Below, one piece after another: positions 1 through 5,894 of a stretch of DNA of 5,894 bases. The stretch is from contig JAAYAV010000094.1 of NCBI GenBank assembly GCA_012719195.1, positions 1 through 5,894 on the forward strand, in the 5' to 3' direction. A program made the translations under genes and the position numbers. This DNA is from Anaerolineae bacterium (GTDB taxonomy: Bacteria; Chloroflexota; Anaerolineae; DRVO01). Position 1 is the stretch's first letter, and each line of letters begins with the position of its first letter. A model generated the notes under the pieces. That model had not been told where the DNA came from. It worked only from the letters and a program-made list of their open reading frames with translations, and did not search any database.

Positions 1-234
1 CACGTGACCGAGGGGCCCGCCTACGGAGTGGCCCTGATGGCGGCGGTGGGTGCCGGGCTCTACGACACGGTGGCGGAGGCCTGTGCGGCCACCATCAAGC
101 CGATGGACGTCCAGCAACCTGACCCGGCGCACAAGGCGATCTACGACCAATACTACCAGGTGTACACCAGCCTCTACCCGGCCCTGAAGGAACGCTTTCA
201 TCAGGTTGCCGGCCTGGTGCGGCAGTACCAATGA
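1..234 (+). CDS. xylB: FGGY-family sugar kinase, probable xylulokinase, C-terminal end (5'-truncated)
   Basis: This is the last 77 residues of a gene whose start lies outside the window; the frame is open from base 1 to the TGA at 232-234. FGGY kinases phosphorylate sugars such as xylulose with ATP, and xylulokinase delivers xylulose 5-phosphate to the pentose phosphate pathway in the cytosol. Residues 4-17 (EGPAYGVALMAAVG, with the leading His as residue 1) match the glycine/alanine-rich helix of the FGGY C-terminal ATPase domain. They are followed by an EAC segment and a YDQYYQVYTSLYPALKERF tail, the typical xylulokinase ending in which a Tyr-rich helix leads to LYPALK. The sugar-binding N-terminal domain is not visible, so substrate specificity is inferred from the tail; another FGGY kinase remains possible. 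The next gene is also a sugar kinase, 19 nt away, suggesting one sugar-utilisation operon. Confidence 0.78.
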   Translation, partial: HVTEGPAYGVALMAAVGAGLYDTVAEACAATIKPMDVQQPDPAHKAIYDQYYQVYTSLYPALKERFHQVAGLVRQYQ

Positions 235-242
235 CGGCGCGC

Positions 243-248
243 GAGGTG
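243..248 (+). promoter_or_regulatory. Shine-Dalgarno site that fixes the PfkB kinase start
   Basis: GAGGTG lies 5 nt before the ATG at 254. It supports that ATG over the in-frame TTG at 206, which would overlap the upstream kinase gene by 29 nt and add 16 residues unlike any PfkB N-terminus. Confidence 0.6.
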
Positions 249-253
249 CGACG

Positions 254-1195
254 ATGCAGGTAGCCTGTCTGGGAATCATGGTGGCCGACGTAGTGGCGCG
301 GCCAGTGGTCGAGCTGCCCGAGCGGGGCCGCCTCACCCTGGTGGACAAGATGGAACTGCATACCGGCGGCTGTGCCACCAACACCGGCATCTCGCTGGCT
401 AAGCTCGGCATGGACGTTGGCGTGCTGGGGGCGGTGGGCGAAGATGGCTTCGGCGAGTTCATCGTCCACGAGCTCAACCGGCACCGGGTGGATTCCCGCG
501 GAGTGCGGCGCAAGAGCGACGCCAACACTTCGGCCACCATGGCCATGGTGGAGCCTGACGGCGAGCGGCGCTTCCTGCACTACCTGGGCGCTAACGGCAA
601 GCTGGTTCAGGCCGACGTTGACATGGAGATCGTGGCCGAGGCGGAGATCCTCCACATCGCCGGGGCGCTGGTGATGCCGGGCATAGACGGCGAGCCCACG
701 GCCGCCATTCTGCGCCAGGCCAAGGATCTCGGCCTCACCACGTCCTTCGACACCGTCTGGGACGCGCGCGGCCGCTGGATGGAGATGGTCGAGCCTTGCC
801 TGCCCTTCATTGATGTCATGCTTCCAAGCCTCGCCGAGGCGCAGATGATCACCGGCAAGGATCGTCCCGAGGACGTCGCCCGGGTGTTCATCGACCACGG
901 CGTGGGCATCGTGGGTCTGAAGATGGGCGAGCAGGGGTCGTACGTGCGCACCGAGGACGTGGAGCTACGGCTGCCGCCCTATGTGGTGGAAGCAGTGGAC
1001 GCCACCGGCGCCGGAGATGCGTTCGTGGCCGGGTTCCTCGCCGGGCTGCTCCAGGGCTGGGACCTGGAGCGGACGGGACGCCTGGCCAATGCCGTCGGCG
1101 CCCTGTGCGTCACGGCGATGGGCGCCGTGACGGGGGTGAGGTCCCTGGAGGAGACACTCCGCTTCATGGAGGTCACGCCGACTCGGGCCGGGTAG
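254..1195 (+). CDS. PfkB/ribokinase-family carbohydrate kinase
   Basis: This is a 313-residue cytosolic ATP-dependent sugar (or nucleoside) kinase, a usual length for the family. The ATG at 254 is chosen because it has a Shine-Dalgarno site and because the protein then opens directly with the first beta strand (MQVACLGIMVADVV). The family's N-terminal signature is seen at residues 38-43 (GGCATN) with GAVGEDGFG at 59-67. The C-terminal signature is VDATGAGDAFVAGF at 248-261; by family knowledge its GAGD motif forms the anion hole, with Asp255 as catalytic base. The usual N-x-x-E motif near residue 192 reads S-L-A-E (LPSLAEAQMITG, 190-201), so Ser replaces Asn while Glu is kept; this also occurs in some subfamilies. 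The substrate cannot be named: 2-keto-3-deoxygluconate, ribose, fructose and others are all possible. It follows a FGGY kinase by 19 nt, so it is probably the last gene of a sugar-catabolic operon. Confidence 0.9.
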   Translation: MQVACLGIMVADVVARPVVELPERGRLTLVDKMELHTGGCATNTGISLAKLGMDVGVLGAVGEDGFGEFIVHELNRHRVDSRGVRRKSDANTSATMAMVEPDGERRFLHYLGANGKLVQADVDMEIVAEAEILHIAGALVMPGIDGEPTAAILRQAKDLGLTTSFDTVWDARGRWMEMVEPCLPFIDVMLPSLAEAQMITGKDRPEDVARVFIDHGVGIVGLKMGEQGSYVRTEDVELRLPPYVVEAVDATGAGDAFVAGFLAGLLQGWDLERTGRLANAVGALCVTAMGAVTGVRSLEETLRFMEVTPTRAG

Positions 1196-1205
1196 TGTCT
1201 GAGGA

Positions 1206-1243
1206 CTGGCGACCGCACGCCCTTGGGCGAGGCGGGTCGCCGG
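1206..1243 (+). terminator. Candidate terminator hairpin after the PfkB gene (no U-tract)
   Basis: GGCGACC (1208-1214) pairs perfectly with GGTCGCC (1235-1241), and the stem extends by a U-G wobble (1207/1242) and a C-G pair (1206/1243). Inside it sits a second perfect stem, CGCCC (1218-1222) with GGGCG (1225-1229), closed by TT. The structure begins about 10 nt after the stop codon at 1193-1195, where a terminator is expected. No run of T follows, so it is not a textbook intrinsic terminator. It could act with Rho, as a 3'-end stabiliser, or be a chance structure in GC-rich DNA. Confidence 0.45.
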
Positions 1244-1274
1244 GCTGGAGGGCTGGCCGCGCGACCGTCCAAGA

Positions 1275-1303
1275 TTGGTCAAACCGGCCAGCGGCATTAG
1301 AAT
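1275..1303 (+). promoter_or_regulatory. Candidate sigma70-type promoter for the PFOR operon
   Basis: TAGAAT at 1298-1303 matches the -10 consensus at 5 of 6 positions. It lies 17 nt, the ideal spacing, after TTGGTC (1275-1280), which matches only the TTG half of the -35 consensus. It falls in a locally less GC-rich part of the gap between the two operons. A start near base 1310 would give a leader of roughly 80 nt before the PFOR ATG. This is pattern reading only. Confidence 0.4.
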
Positions 1304-1332
1304 GAGTGGAAACGCGAACCTAGACCAGGCTC

Positions 1333-1356
1333 GCCCAGGCTGGATTCTGCCTGGGC
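1333..1356 (+). promoter_or_regulatory. Perfect 8-bp hairpin in the presumed PFOR leader
   Basis: GCCCAGGC (1333-1340) and GCCTGGGC (1349-1356) are exact reverse complements around an 8-nt loop, TGGATTCT. The hairpin lies between the candidate promoter and the Shine-Dalgarno site, ending 27 nt before the GGAGG at 1384. Possible roles are an attenuator or leader hairpin, an operator for a dimeric repressor, or the tail of upstream termination. The downstream stretch GGTCTCTCT is only mildly T-rich. No known riboswitch or Rex/FNR-type site was recognised. Confidence 0.4.
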
Positions 1357-1392
1357 ACTCGGTGTGGTCTCTCTACATGAGATGGAGGCGAA

Positions 1393-4300
1393 ATGACGAG
1401 GCAGTACGTTACCATTGACGGCAACGAGGCGGCCGCCTACGTAGCCCACAAGACCGCAGAAGTGATAGTGATCTATCCTATCACCCCGTCTTCTCCCATG
1501 GGTGAGCACGCGGACGAGTGGAGCGCCTACGGCCGCACCAATATCTGGGGCACCGTCCCCTCCGTAGTCGAGATGCAGTCCGAGGCCGGTGCCGCCGGCG
1601 CCGTGCACGGCTCACTGCAGACCGGGTCCCTGAGCACCACCTTTACGGCCAGCCAGGGCCTGCTGCTCATGATCCCCAACATGTTCAAGATCGCCGGCGA
1701 GCTCACCAGCACCGTGTTTCACATCGCGGCTCGCACCGTTGCCACCCACGCGCTGTCTATCTTCGGCGACCACAGCGATGTCATGGCGGCGCGGAGCACT
1801 GGCTGGGCCATGCTGTTCTCGAACTCGATCCAGGAAGTCATGGACCTGGCGCTGATCTCCCAGTCGGCGACGCTGAAGGCACGGGTGCCCTTCCTGCACG
1901 TCTTCGACGGGTTCCGCACCTCCCACGAGGTGGCGAAGATCGAGCAGCTCAGCGACGACGACATCCGGGCGATGATTGACGACAACCTGGTGCGTGAGCA
2001 CCGGGCGCGCGGCCTTACCCCGGACCGTCCCGTCACCCGCGGCACGGCTCAGAACCCGGATGTGTTCTTCCAGGGTCGCGAAGCCACCAACCCGTATTAC
2101 GAGCGCGTGCCCGAGATCGTGCAGCAGACCATGGACGATTTCGCCAAGCAGGTCGGGCGCCAGTATCACCTGTTCGACTACGTGGGCGCGCCGGACGCTG
2201 AGCGCGTCATGGTAGTTATGGGTTCGGGCGCTGAGACGGCGCACGAGGCGGTGGAGCACCTGGTGGCGCAGGGCGAGAAGGTTGGCCTGATCAAGGTCCG
2301 ACTCTACCGCCCGTTTGCCGTCCAAGCTTTCCTCAAAGCCATCCCGTCCGCCTGCAAGGGCATCACGGTTCTCGATCGCACCAAGGAGCCGGGAGCCATC
2401 GGCGAGCCGCTGTACCAGGACGTGGTCACCGCCATCGCCGAACAGGGCGATCCCGACCGGCGCATCAAGGTCATTGGCGGCCGTTACGGGCTCTCCTCGA
2501 AGGAGTTCACTCCGGAGATGGTCAAGGCGGCCCTGGACGAGCTGAAGACGGACAGCCCCAAGAACCACTTCACCGTCGGCATCACCGATGACGTTACCTT
2601 CACCAGCCTCGACGTGGACGAGCATCTCGACACCGAGTCTGCCAAGGTGAAGCGGGCCATCTTCTGGGGGCTGGGCTCCGACGGCACAGTGGGCGCCAAC
2701 AAGAACAGCATCAAGATCATCGGCGAGACCACGCCCAACCAGGCGCAGGGCTACTTCGTGTACGACTCCAAGAAGTCCGGAGCGACCACGATCTCGCACC
2801 TGCGGTTTGGGCCTGACCCCATCCGCTCACCGTACCTCATCCGCCAGGCGGACTTCATCGGTGTGCACCAGTTCGGCTTCTTCGAGCGGTTTGATATGCT
2901 TTCCGCCGCCAAGCCGGGCGCCACACTGTTGATCAACGCTCCGTATGAGCCGGAAGAGGTGTGGGACAAGCTCCTGCGGCCGGTACAGCAGCAGATCATC
3001 GACAAGAAGCTCAATGTCTACGCCATCAACGGTTACCGCGTCGCCCACGAGACGGGCATGGGGAACCGCATCAACACCATCATGCAGACCTGCTTCTTCG
3101 CCATCAGCGGCATCTTGCCCGCGGATGAGGCCATTGACGCTATCAAGCAGGCCATTCGCGACACCTACGGCAAGCGGGGAGAGGCCGTGGTGCAGCAGAA
3201 CTTTGCCGCCGTCGATGCTGCGGTCGCCAACCTGCACCGCATCGAGTTGCCTGCCGCCCCGACCAGCACCGCCGAGTACGCGCCTGTCGTGTCTGACGAG
3301 GCGCCTCAGTTTGTCAAGGAATTCACTGCTCAGCTGATGGTGAACAAGGGCGATTCGATCCCGGTGAGCGGAGTGCCGTTGGACGGCACGTTCCCTAGCG
3401 GCATCAACCGCTGGGAGAAGCGCAACCTGGCTCTGGAAGTGCCTGTGTGGCAGCCGGACCTCTGCATCCAGTGCGGCCGCTGCGTCCTGCTCTGCCCGCA
3501 TGCCGTCATTCGTTCCAAGATCTACGACCCGGCACTGCTGGAGGGCGCCCCCGAGACGTTCAAGTCCCAGGACGCGCGCTGGCGGGAGCCGGCCCTTAAG
3601 GGCAAGAAGTTCACCGTCCAGATCGCGGTGGAGGATTGCACCGGCTGCGGCGTATGCGTAGAGAACTGCCCGGCCAAGGACAAGCAGGTGCCGGGCCGCA
3701 AGGCCATCAATATGGAGCCACAGCTGCCGATCCGGGAGACGGAGCGGGAGAACTGGGACTTCTTCATGTCGTTGCCCAGCGCCGCCAATGACGCCGGGCT
3801 CAACTTCAACACGACGAAGAACGTCCAGCTTCTGCCGCCGTATTTCGAGTTTCACGGCGCTTGCGCTGGTTGCGGCGAGACGCCTTACCTGCGCCTCCTG
3901 AGCCAGCTGTTCGGCGAACGCACCATCGTCGCTAATGCCACGGGCTGCTCCAGCATCTACGGCGCCAACCTGCCCGACACTTCCTGGGGCCATGATGCCT
4001 CCGGGCGCGGCGTGGCCTGGAGTAACTCTCTGTTCGAGGACAACGCCGAGTTCGGCATGGGCTTCCGTCTGTCGCTGGACCAGCGTGAGCAGTACGCCGG
4101 CGAACTGCTGGCTGCCCTGAGCGGCGTCGTAGGCCAGGACCTGGCGGACGCCATCCTGCAGGCCGACCAGTCGGATGCAGAGGCCATTCAGGCCCAGCGG
4201 GCGAGGGTGGCGCAGCTGCGTGAGGTACTCGCCGGCTGCGACGATCCTCGTTGCCGCGAGCTACTAAGTGTGGCTGACGGGCTGGAGCGCAAGACGGTGT

Positions 4301-4983
4301 GGGCCATCGGCGGCGACGGCTGGGCCTATGACATCGGCTATGGCGGCCTCGATCATGTGTTGGCCTCGGGCCGGAACGTCAACGTACTGGTGCTGGACAC
4401 CGAGGTGTACTCCAACACCGGCGGTCAGGCATCCAAGGCAACCGGACTGGGTGCGGTGGCGAAGTTCGCCGCCAGCGGCAAGCCCTTGCCCAAGAAGGAC
4501 CTGGGCATGATGGCCATGTCCTACGGGTATGTCTATGTCGCCCAGATCGCCATGGCGGCCAACGAGCGCCAGACGATCCAGGCACTGCGGGAGGCAGAGA
4601 GCTATCCCGGACCGTCGCTCGTCATCGCCTACAGCGCTTGTATCTCCCACGGCATCAACATGACCAAGAACGCCGATCAGCAGAAGCTGGCGGTAGCTTC
4701 CGGTCACTGGCCGCTGTACCGCTATGATCCGCGACGCCGCGAGGCCGGCCAGAACCCGCTCCAGCTGGACTCCAAGGCGCCCAGTGTTCCGCTCAAGGAC
4801 TACATCTACAACGAGAACCGCTACCGGATGCTTCAGCGAAGTGACCCGGAGCGGGCCGCGATGCTGCTGGCCGAGGCAGAGAAGTATGATGCCGAGCGCT
4901 GGCGCAAGTACGAGCACCTCGCTGCCATGACCTTCGGATCGGCCGAAGGCGAGGCGAGCACGGAGGAGGCCTCCTCCGAGTAG
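1393..4983 (+). CDS. nifJ: Pyruvate:ferredoxin (flavodoxin) oxidoreductase, single-chain homodimeric type
   Basis: This enzyme oxidatively decarboxylates pyruvate with CoA to acetyl-CoA and CO2, reducing ferredoxin or flavodoxin; it is cytosolic and oxygen-sensitive. The 1196 residues show the full fused order: pyrimidine-binding domain (about 1-255, YPITPSSPM at 28-36, Glu64, Arg114), domain II (about 257-410), gamma domain (about 420-625, GLGSDGTVGANK at 426-437), EKR segment (675-677), two-cluster ferredoxin domain, and TPP domain (about 800-1180). Cluster ligands are Cys691/694/697/701 and Cys749/752/755/759, with Pro after the last Cys of each. The proximal cluster has Cys824, 827, 852 and 1083. 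TPP/Mg binding is seen at GGDGWAYD (973-980) and DTEVYSNTGGQ (1002-1012). These fit the Desulfovibrio africanus enzyme with a constant offset of 12 in the last domain. The C-terminal extension of that enzyme is absent; the chain ends in an acidic Ser/Glu tail. GGAGG at 1384-1388 precedes the ATG. An alternative 2-oxoacid substrate is unlikely. Confidence 0.97.
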   Translation: MTRQYVTIDGNEAAAYVAHKTAEVIVIYPITPSSPMGEHADEWSAYGRTNIWGTVPSVVEMQSEAGAAGAVHGSLQTGSLSTTFTASQGLLLMIPNMFKIAGELTSTVFHIAARTVATHALSIFGDHSDVMAARSTGWAMLFSNSIQEVMDLALISQSATLKARVPFLHVFDGFRTSHEVAKIEQLSDDDIRAMIDDNLVREHRARGLTPDRPVTRGTAQNPDVFFQGREATNPYYERVPEIVQQTMDDFAKQVGRQYHLFDYVGAPDAERVMVVMGSGAETAHEAVEHLVAQGEKVGLIKVRLYRPFAVQAFLKAIPSACKGITVLDRTKEPGAIGEPLYQDVVTAIAEQGDPDRRIKVIGGRYGLSSKEFTPEMVKAALDELKTDSPKNHFTVGITDDVTFTSLDVDEHLDTESAKVKRAIFWGLGSDGTVGANKNSIKIIGETTPNQAQGYFVYDSKKSGATTISHLRFGPDPIRSPYLIRQADFIGVHQFGFFERFDMLSAAKPGATLLINAPYEPEEVWDKLLRPVQQQIIDKKLNVYAINGYRVAHETGMGNRINTIMQTCFFAISGILPADEAIDAIKQAIRDTYGKRGEAVVQQNFAAVDAAVANLHRIELPAAPTSTAEYAPVVSDEAPQFVKEFTAQLMVNKGDSIPVSGVPLDGTFPSGINRWEKRNLALEVPVWQPDLCIQCGRCVLLCPHAVIRSKIYDPALLEGAPETFKSQDARWREPALKGKKFTVQIAVEDCTGCGVCVENCPAKDKQVPGRKAINMEPQLPIRETERENWDFFMSLPSAANDAGLNFNTTKNVQLLPPYFEFHGACAGCGETPYLRLLSQLFGERTIVANATGCSSIYGANLPDTSWGHDASGRGVAWSNSLFEDNAEFGMGFRLSLDQREQYAGELLAALSGVVGQDLADAILQADQSDAEAIQAQRARVAQLREVLAGCDDPRCRELLSVADGLERKTVWAIGGDGWAYDIGYGGLDHVLASGRNVNVLVLDTEVYSNTGGQASKATGLGAVAKFAASGKPLPKKDLGMMAMSYGYVYVAQIAMAANERQTIQALREAESYPGPSLVIAYSACISHGINMTKNADQQKLAVASGHWPLYRYDPRRREAGQNPLQLDSKAPSVPLKDYIYNENRYRMLQRSDPERAAMLLAEAEKYDAERWRKYEHLAAMTFGSAEGEASTEEASSE

Positions 4984-5007
4984 TATGCGCAGCAGCCGGA
5001 TCTCAGC

Positions 5008-5014
5008 AGGGAGG
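5008..5014 (+). promoter_or_regulatory. Strong Shine-Dalgarno site for the DHOD-like gene
   Basis: AGGGAGG stands 5 nt before the ATG at 5020, inside the 36-nt gap after PFOR. It fixes the start and indicates independent translation of the second gene of the operon. No hairpin or promoter is seen in the gap. Confidence 0.75.
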
Positions 5015-5019
5015 TTGGC

Positions 5020-5894
5020 ATGAACGTTAGTTCCCGATACTTAGGTCTGGATCTGAAGAGCCCGTTGGTCGCTTCGGCGTCCCCCTTGTCGCGCAGCCTA
5101 GATGTGGCCAAGCGACTGGAGGACGCCGGGGCGGCGGCCCTGGTGATGCACTCCCTCTTTCAGGAAGAGGCGGTGGCGGAGAGCCTTGAGCTCGACCACT
5201 ACCTGAACTACTTCACCGAGGCTTTCGCCGAGGCGCTCACCTGGTACCCGGATCTGCCGAACTACCGGTTGATCCCCGACCGGTACCTGGAGCAGCTCCG
5301 CCTCCTGAAGCAGAACCTGAGCATTCCGGTCATTGGCAGCCTCAACGGTGTCTCCACCGGAGGGTGGACTTCTTACGCCCGACAGATGGAGCAGGCGGGA
5401 GCCGATGCCCTGGAACTCAACCTCTACCACATCCCCGACATGAACGTGTGCGGGGCCGAGGTAGAGCGGCGCTCGGTGGAGGTGCTGGGGGCCGTCAAGG
5501 CCGAGGTATCGATCCCGGTGGCCGTTAAGCTGAGCCCGTTCTATAGCTCCTTTGGCGCCATGGCGCAGCGGCTGGCCGCTGCTGGGGCGGATGCGCTGGT
5601 GATGTTCAACCGCTTCTACCAGCCCGACCTGGACCTCGACGAGCTAAAGGTGCAGCCGCGGCTGGAGCTCAGCACGTCTGGTGATCTGCTGCTGGCGCTG
5701 CGCTGGGTGGCCATGCTCCACGGGCGCGTGAATGCCCAGATGGCCGTCACCGGCGGGGTGCATACCCACGAGGACGTGATCAAGGCGATCATGGCCGGCG
5801 CCGACGTGGCCATGATGACTTCGGAACTGCTGGCCAAGGGCGAAGCTCGCCTCACGGAGATCGAGCGCGACCTGCGGGAGTGGATGGAGCGGCG
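5020..5894 (+). CDS. Dihydroorotate dehydrogenase-like FMN-barrel protein (3'-truncated)
   Basis: The frame is open for 291 residues to the window end; relatives are about 330 residues, so perhaps 40 are missing. It has the (beta/alpha)8 flavoprotein layout of dihydroorotate dehydrogenases: an opening YLGLDLKSPLVASASPLS (7-24), IPVIGSLNG (102-110), ALELNLY (130-136), IPVAVKLSPF (165-174, with the FMN-contacting Lys170), VMFNRFYQPDLDLD (194-207), and the FMN-phosphate region VTGGVHTHEDVIKAIMAGAD (243-262). The orotate signatures are not kept: NLSCPN of class 1 enzymes reads NLYHIPD (134-140), and the Lys and NSMGLPN-type substrate segments read MHSLFQEEA (43-51). I therefore infer that it is not pyrD; genomes commonly label this family 'dihydroorotate dehydrogenase-like'. 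It is in an operon with PFOR, 36 nt downstream, which suggests a redox role linked to pyruvate or ferredoxin, but the substrate is unknown. No signal peptide or membrane segment is seen. Confidence 0.88.
   Translation, partial: MNVSSRYLGLDLKSPLVASASPLSRSLDVAKRLEDAGAAALVMHSLFQEEAVAESLELDHYLNYFTEAFAEALTWYPDLPNYRLIPDRYLEQLRLLKQNLSIPVIGSLNGVSTGGWTSYARQMEQAGADALELNLYHIPDMNVCGAEVERRSVEVLGAVKAEVSIPVAVKLSPFYSSFGAMAQRLAAAGADALVMFNRFYQPDLDLDELKVQPRLELSTSGDLLLALRWVAMLHGRVNAQMAVTGGVHTHEDVIKAIMAGADVAMMTSELLAKGEARLTEIERDLREWMER

Noticed and set aside
206..253. An earlier TTG start for the PfkB kinase.
   Set aside because: It overlaps the upstream gene, adds residues unlike the family, and the ATG at 254 has a well-spaced Shine-Dalgarno site.
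95..898. A 267-codon minus-strand open frame spanning the two kinase genes.
   Set aside because: It crosses two well-supported + strand genes and their junction, is His/Gly/Arg-rich and has no recognisable motif.
1275..1290. An imperfect palindrome TGGTC-AAACC-GGCCA as a regulator operator.
   Set aside because: Only 4 of 5 positions pair, and it overlaps the candidate -35 element; too weak to call.
1105..1305. A 66-codon + strand open frame across the PfkB 3' end and the gap.
   Set aside because: It begins inside the kinase in another frame, has no convincing ribosome binding site and no recognisable similarity; the gap hairpin explains the conserved-looking stretch better.
1612..2799. A 395-codon open frame on the minus strand inside PFOR.
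   Set aside because: It lies wholly antisense to the strongly conserved PFOR coding sequence, has no recognisable domain, and is expected from high GC content and codon bias.
2827..3993. A 388-codon open frame on the minus strand inside PFOR.
   Set aside because: Low-complexity Ala/Arg/Leu-rich shadow of PFOR codons with no family resemblance.
5020..5894. Annotation as pyrD, authentic dihydroorotate dehydrogenase.
   Set aside because: The catalytic Cys/Ser loop and the orotate-binding Asn and Lys segments are not preserved, although the FMN-barrel framework is.

Overview
The window is GC-rich bacterial DNA with every real gene on the + strand. It looks like ordinary metabolic chromosome. 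There is no sign of phage, insertion sequence, CRISPR, tRNA or rRNA. The single-chain pyruvate:ferredoxin oxidoreductase and the GC-rich, strongly Shine-Dalgarno-led genes suggest an anaerobic or facultatively anaerobic bacterium, perhaps a Chloroflexi-like or similar GC-rich lineage. That taxonomic guess is weak because it rests on style and remembered resemblance, not on a search.

Layout: (1) 1-234 is the C-terminal end of a FGGY-family sugar kinase, most likely xylulokinase. (2) 254-1195 is a PfkB/ribokinase-family sugar kinase, 19 nt downstream and probably co-transcribed. (3) 1196-1392 is a 197-nt gap. It holds a nested GC-rich hairpin just after the pfkB stop (terminator-like, but no U-tract), a plausible sigma70-type promoter (TTGGTC-17-TAGAAT) and a perfect 8-bp hairpin in the presumed 5' leader of the next gene. 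(4) 1393-4983 is a full-length PFOR (nifJ/por type) with every expected Fe-S and thiamine diphosphate ligand. (5) 5020-5894 is a dihydroorotate-dehydrogenase-like flavoprotein, 36 nt downstream with its own strong Shine-Dalgarno site, running off the window end.

Reading of the whole: a sugar-kinase operon ends in the window, then a separate PFOR plus DHOD-like operon starts. The kinases would feed phosphorylated sugars into central metabolism. PFOR converts the resulting pyruvate to acetyl-CoA, CO2 and reduced ferredoxin. The DHOD-like protein keeps the FMN-barrel features but lacks the orotate-binding and catalytic signatures of true dihydroorotate dehydrogenases. Its real substrate is unknown, and its placement behind PFOR makes it the most interesting item here. 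I found no clearly new multi-gene system.
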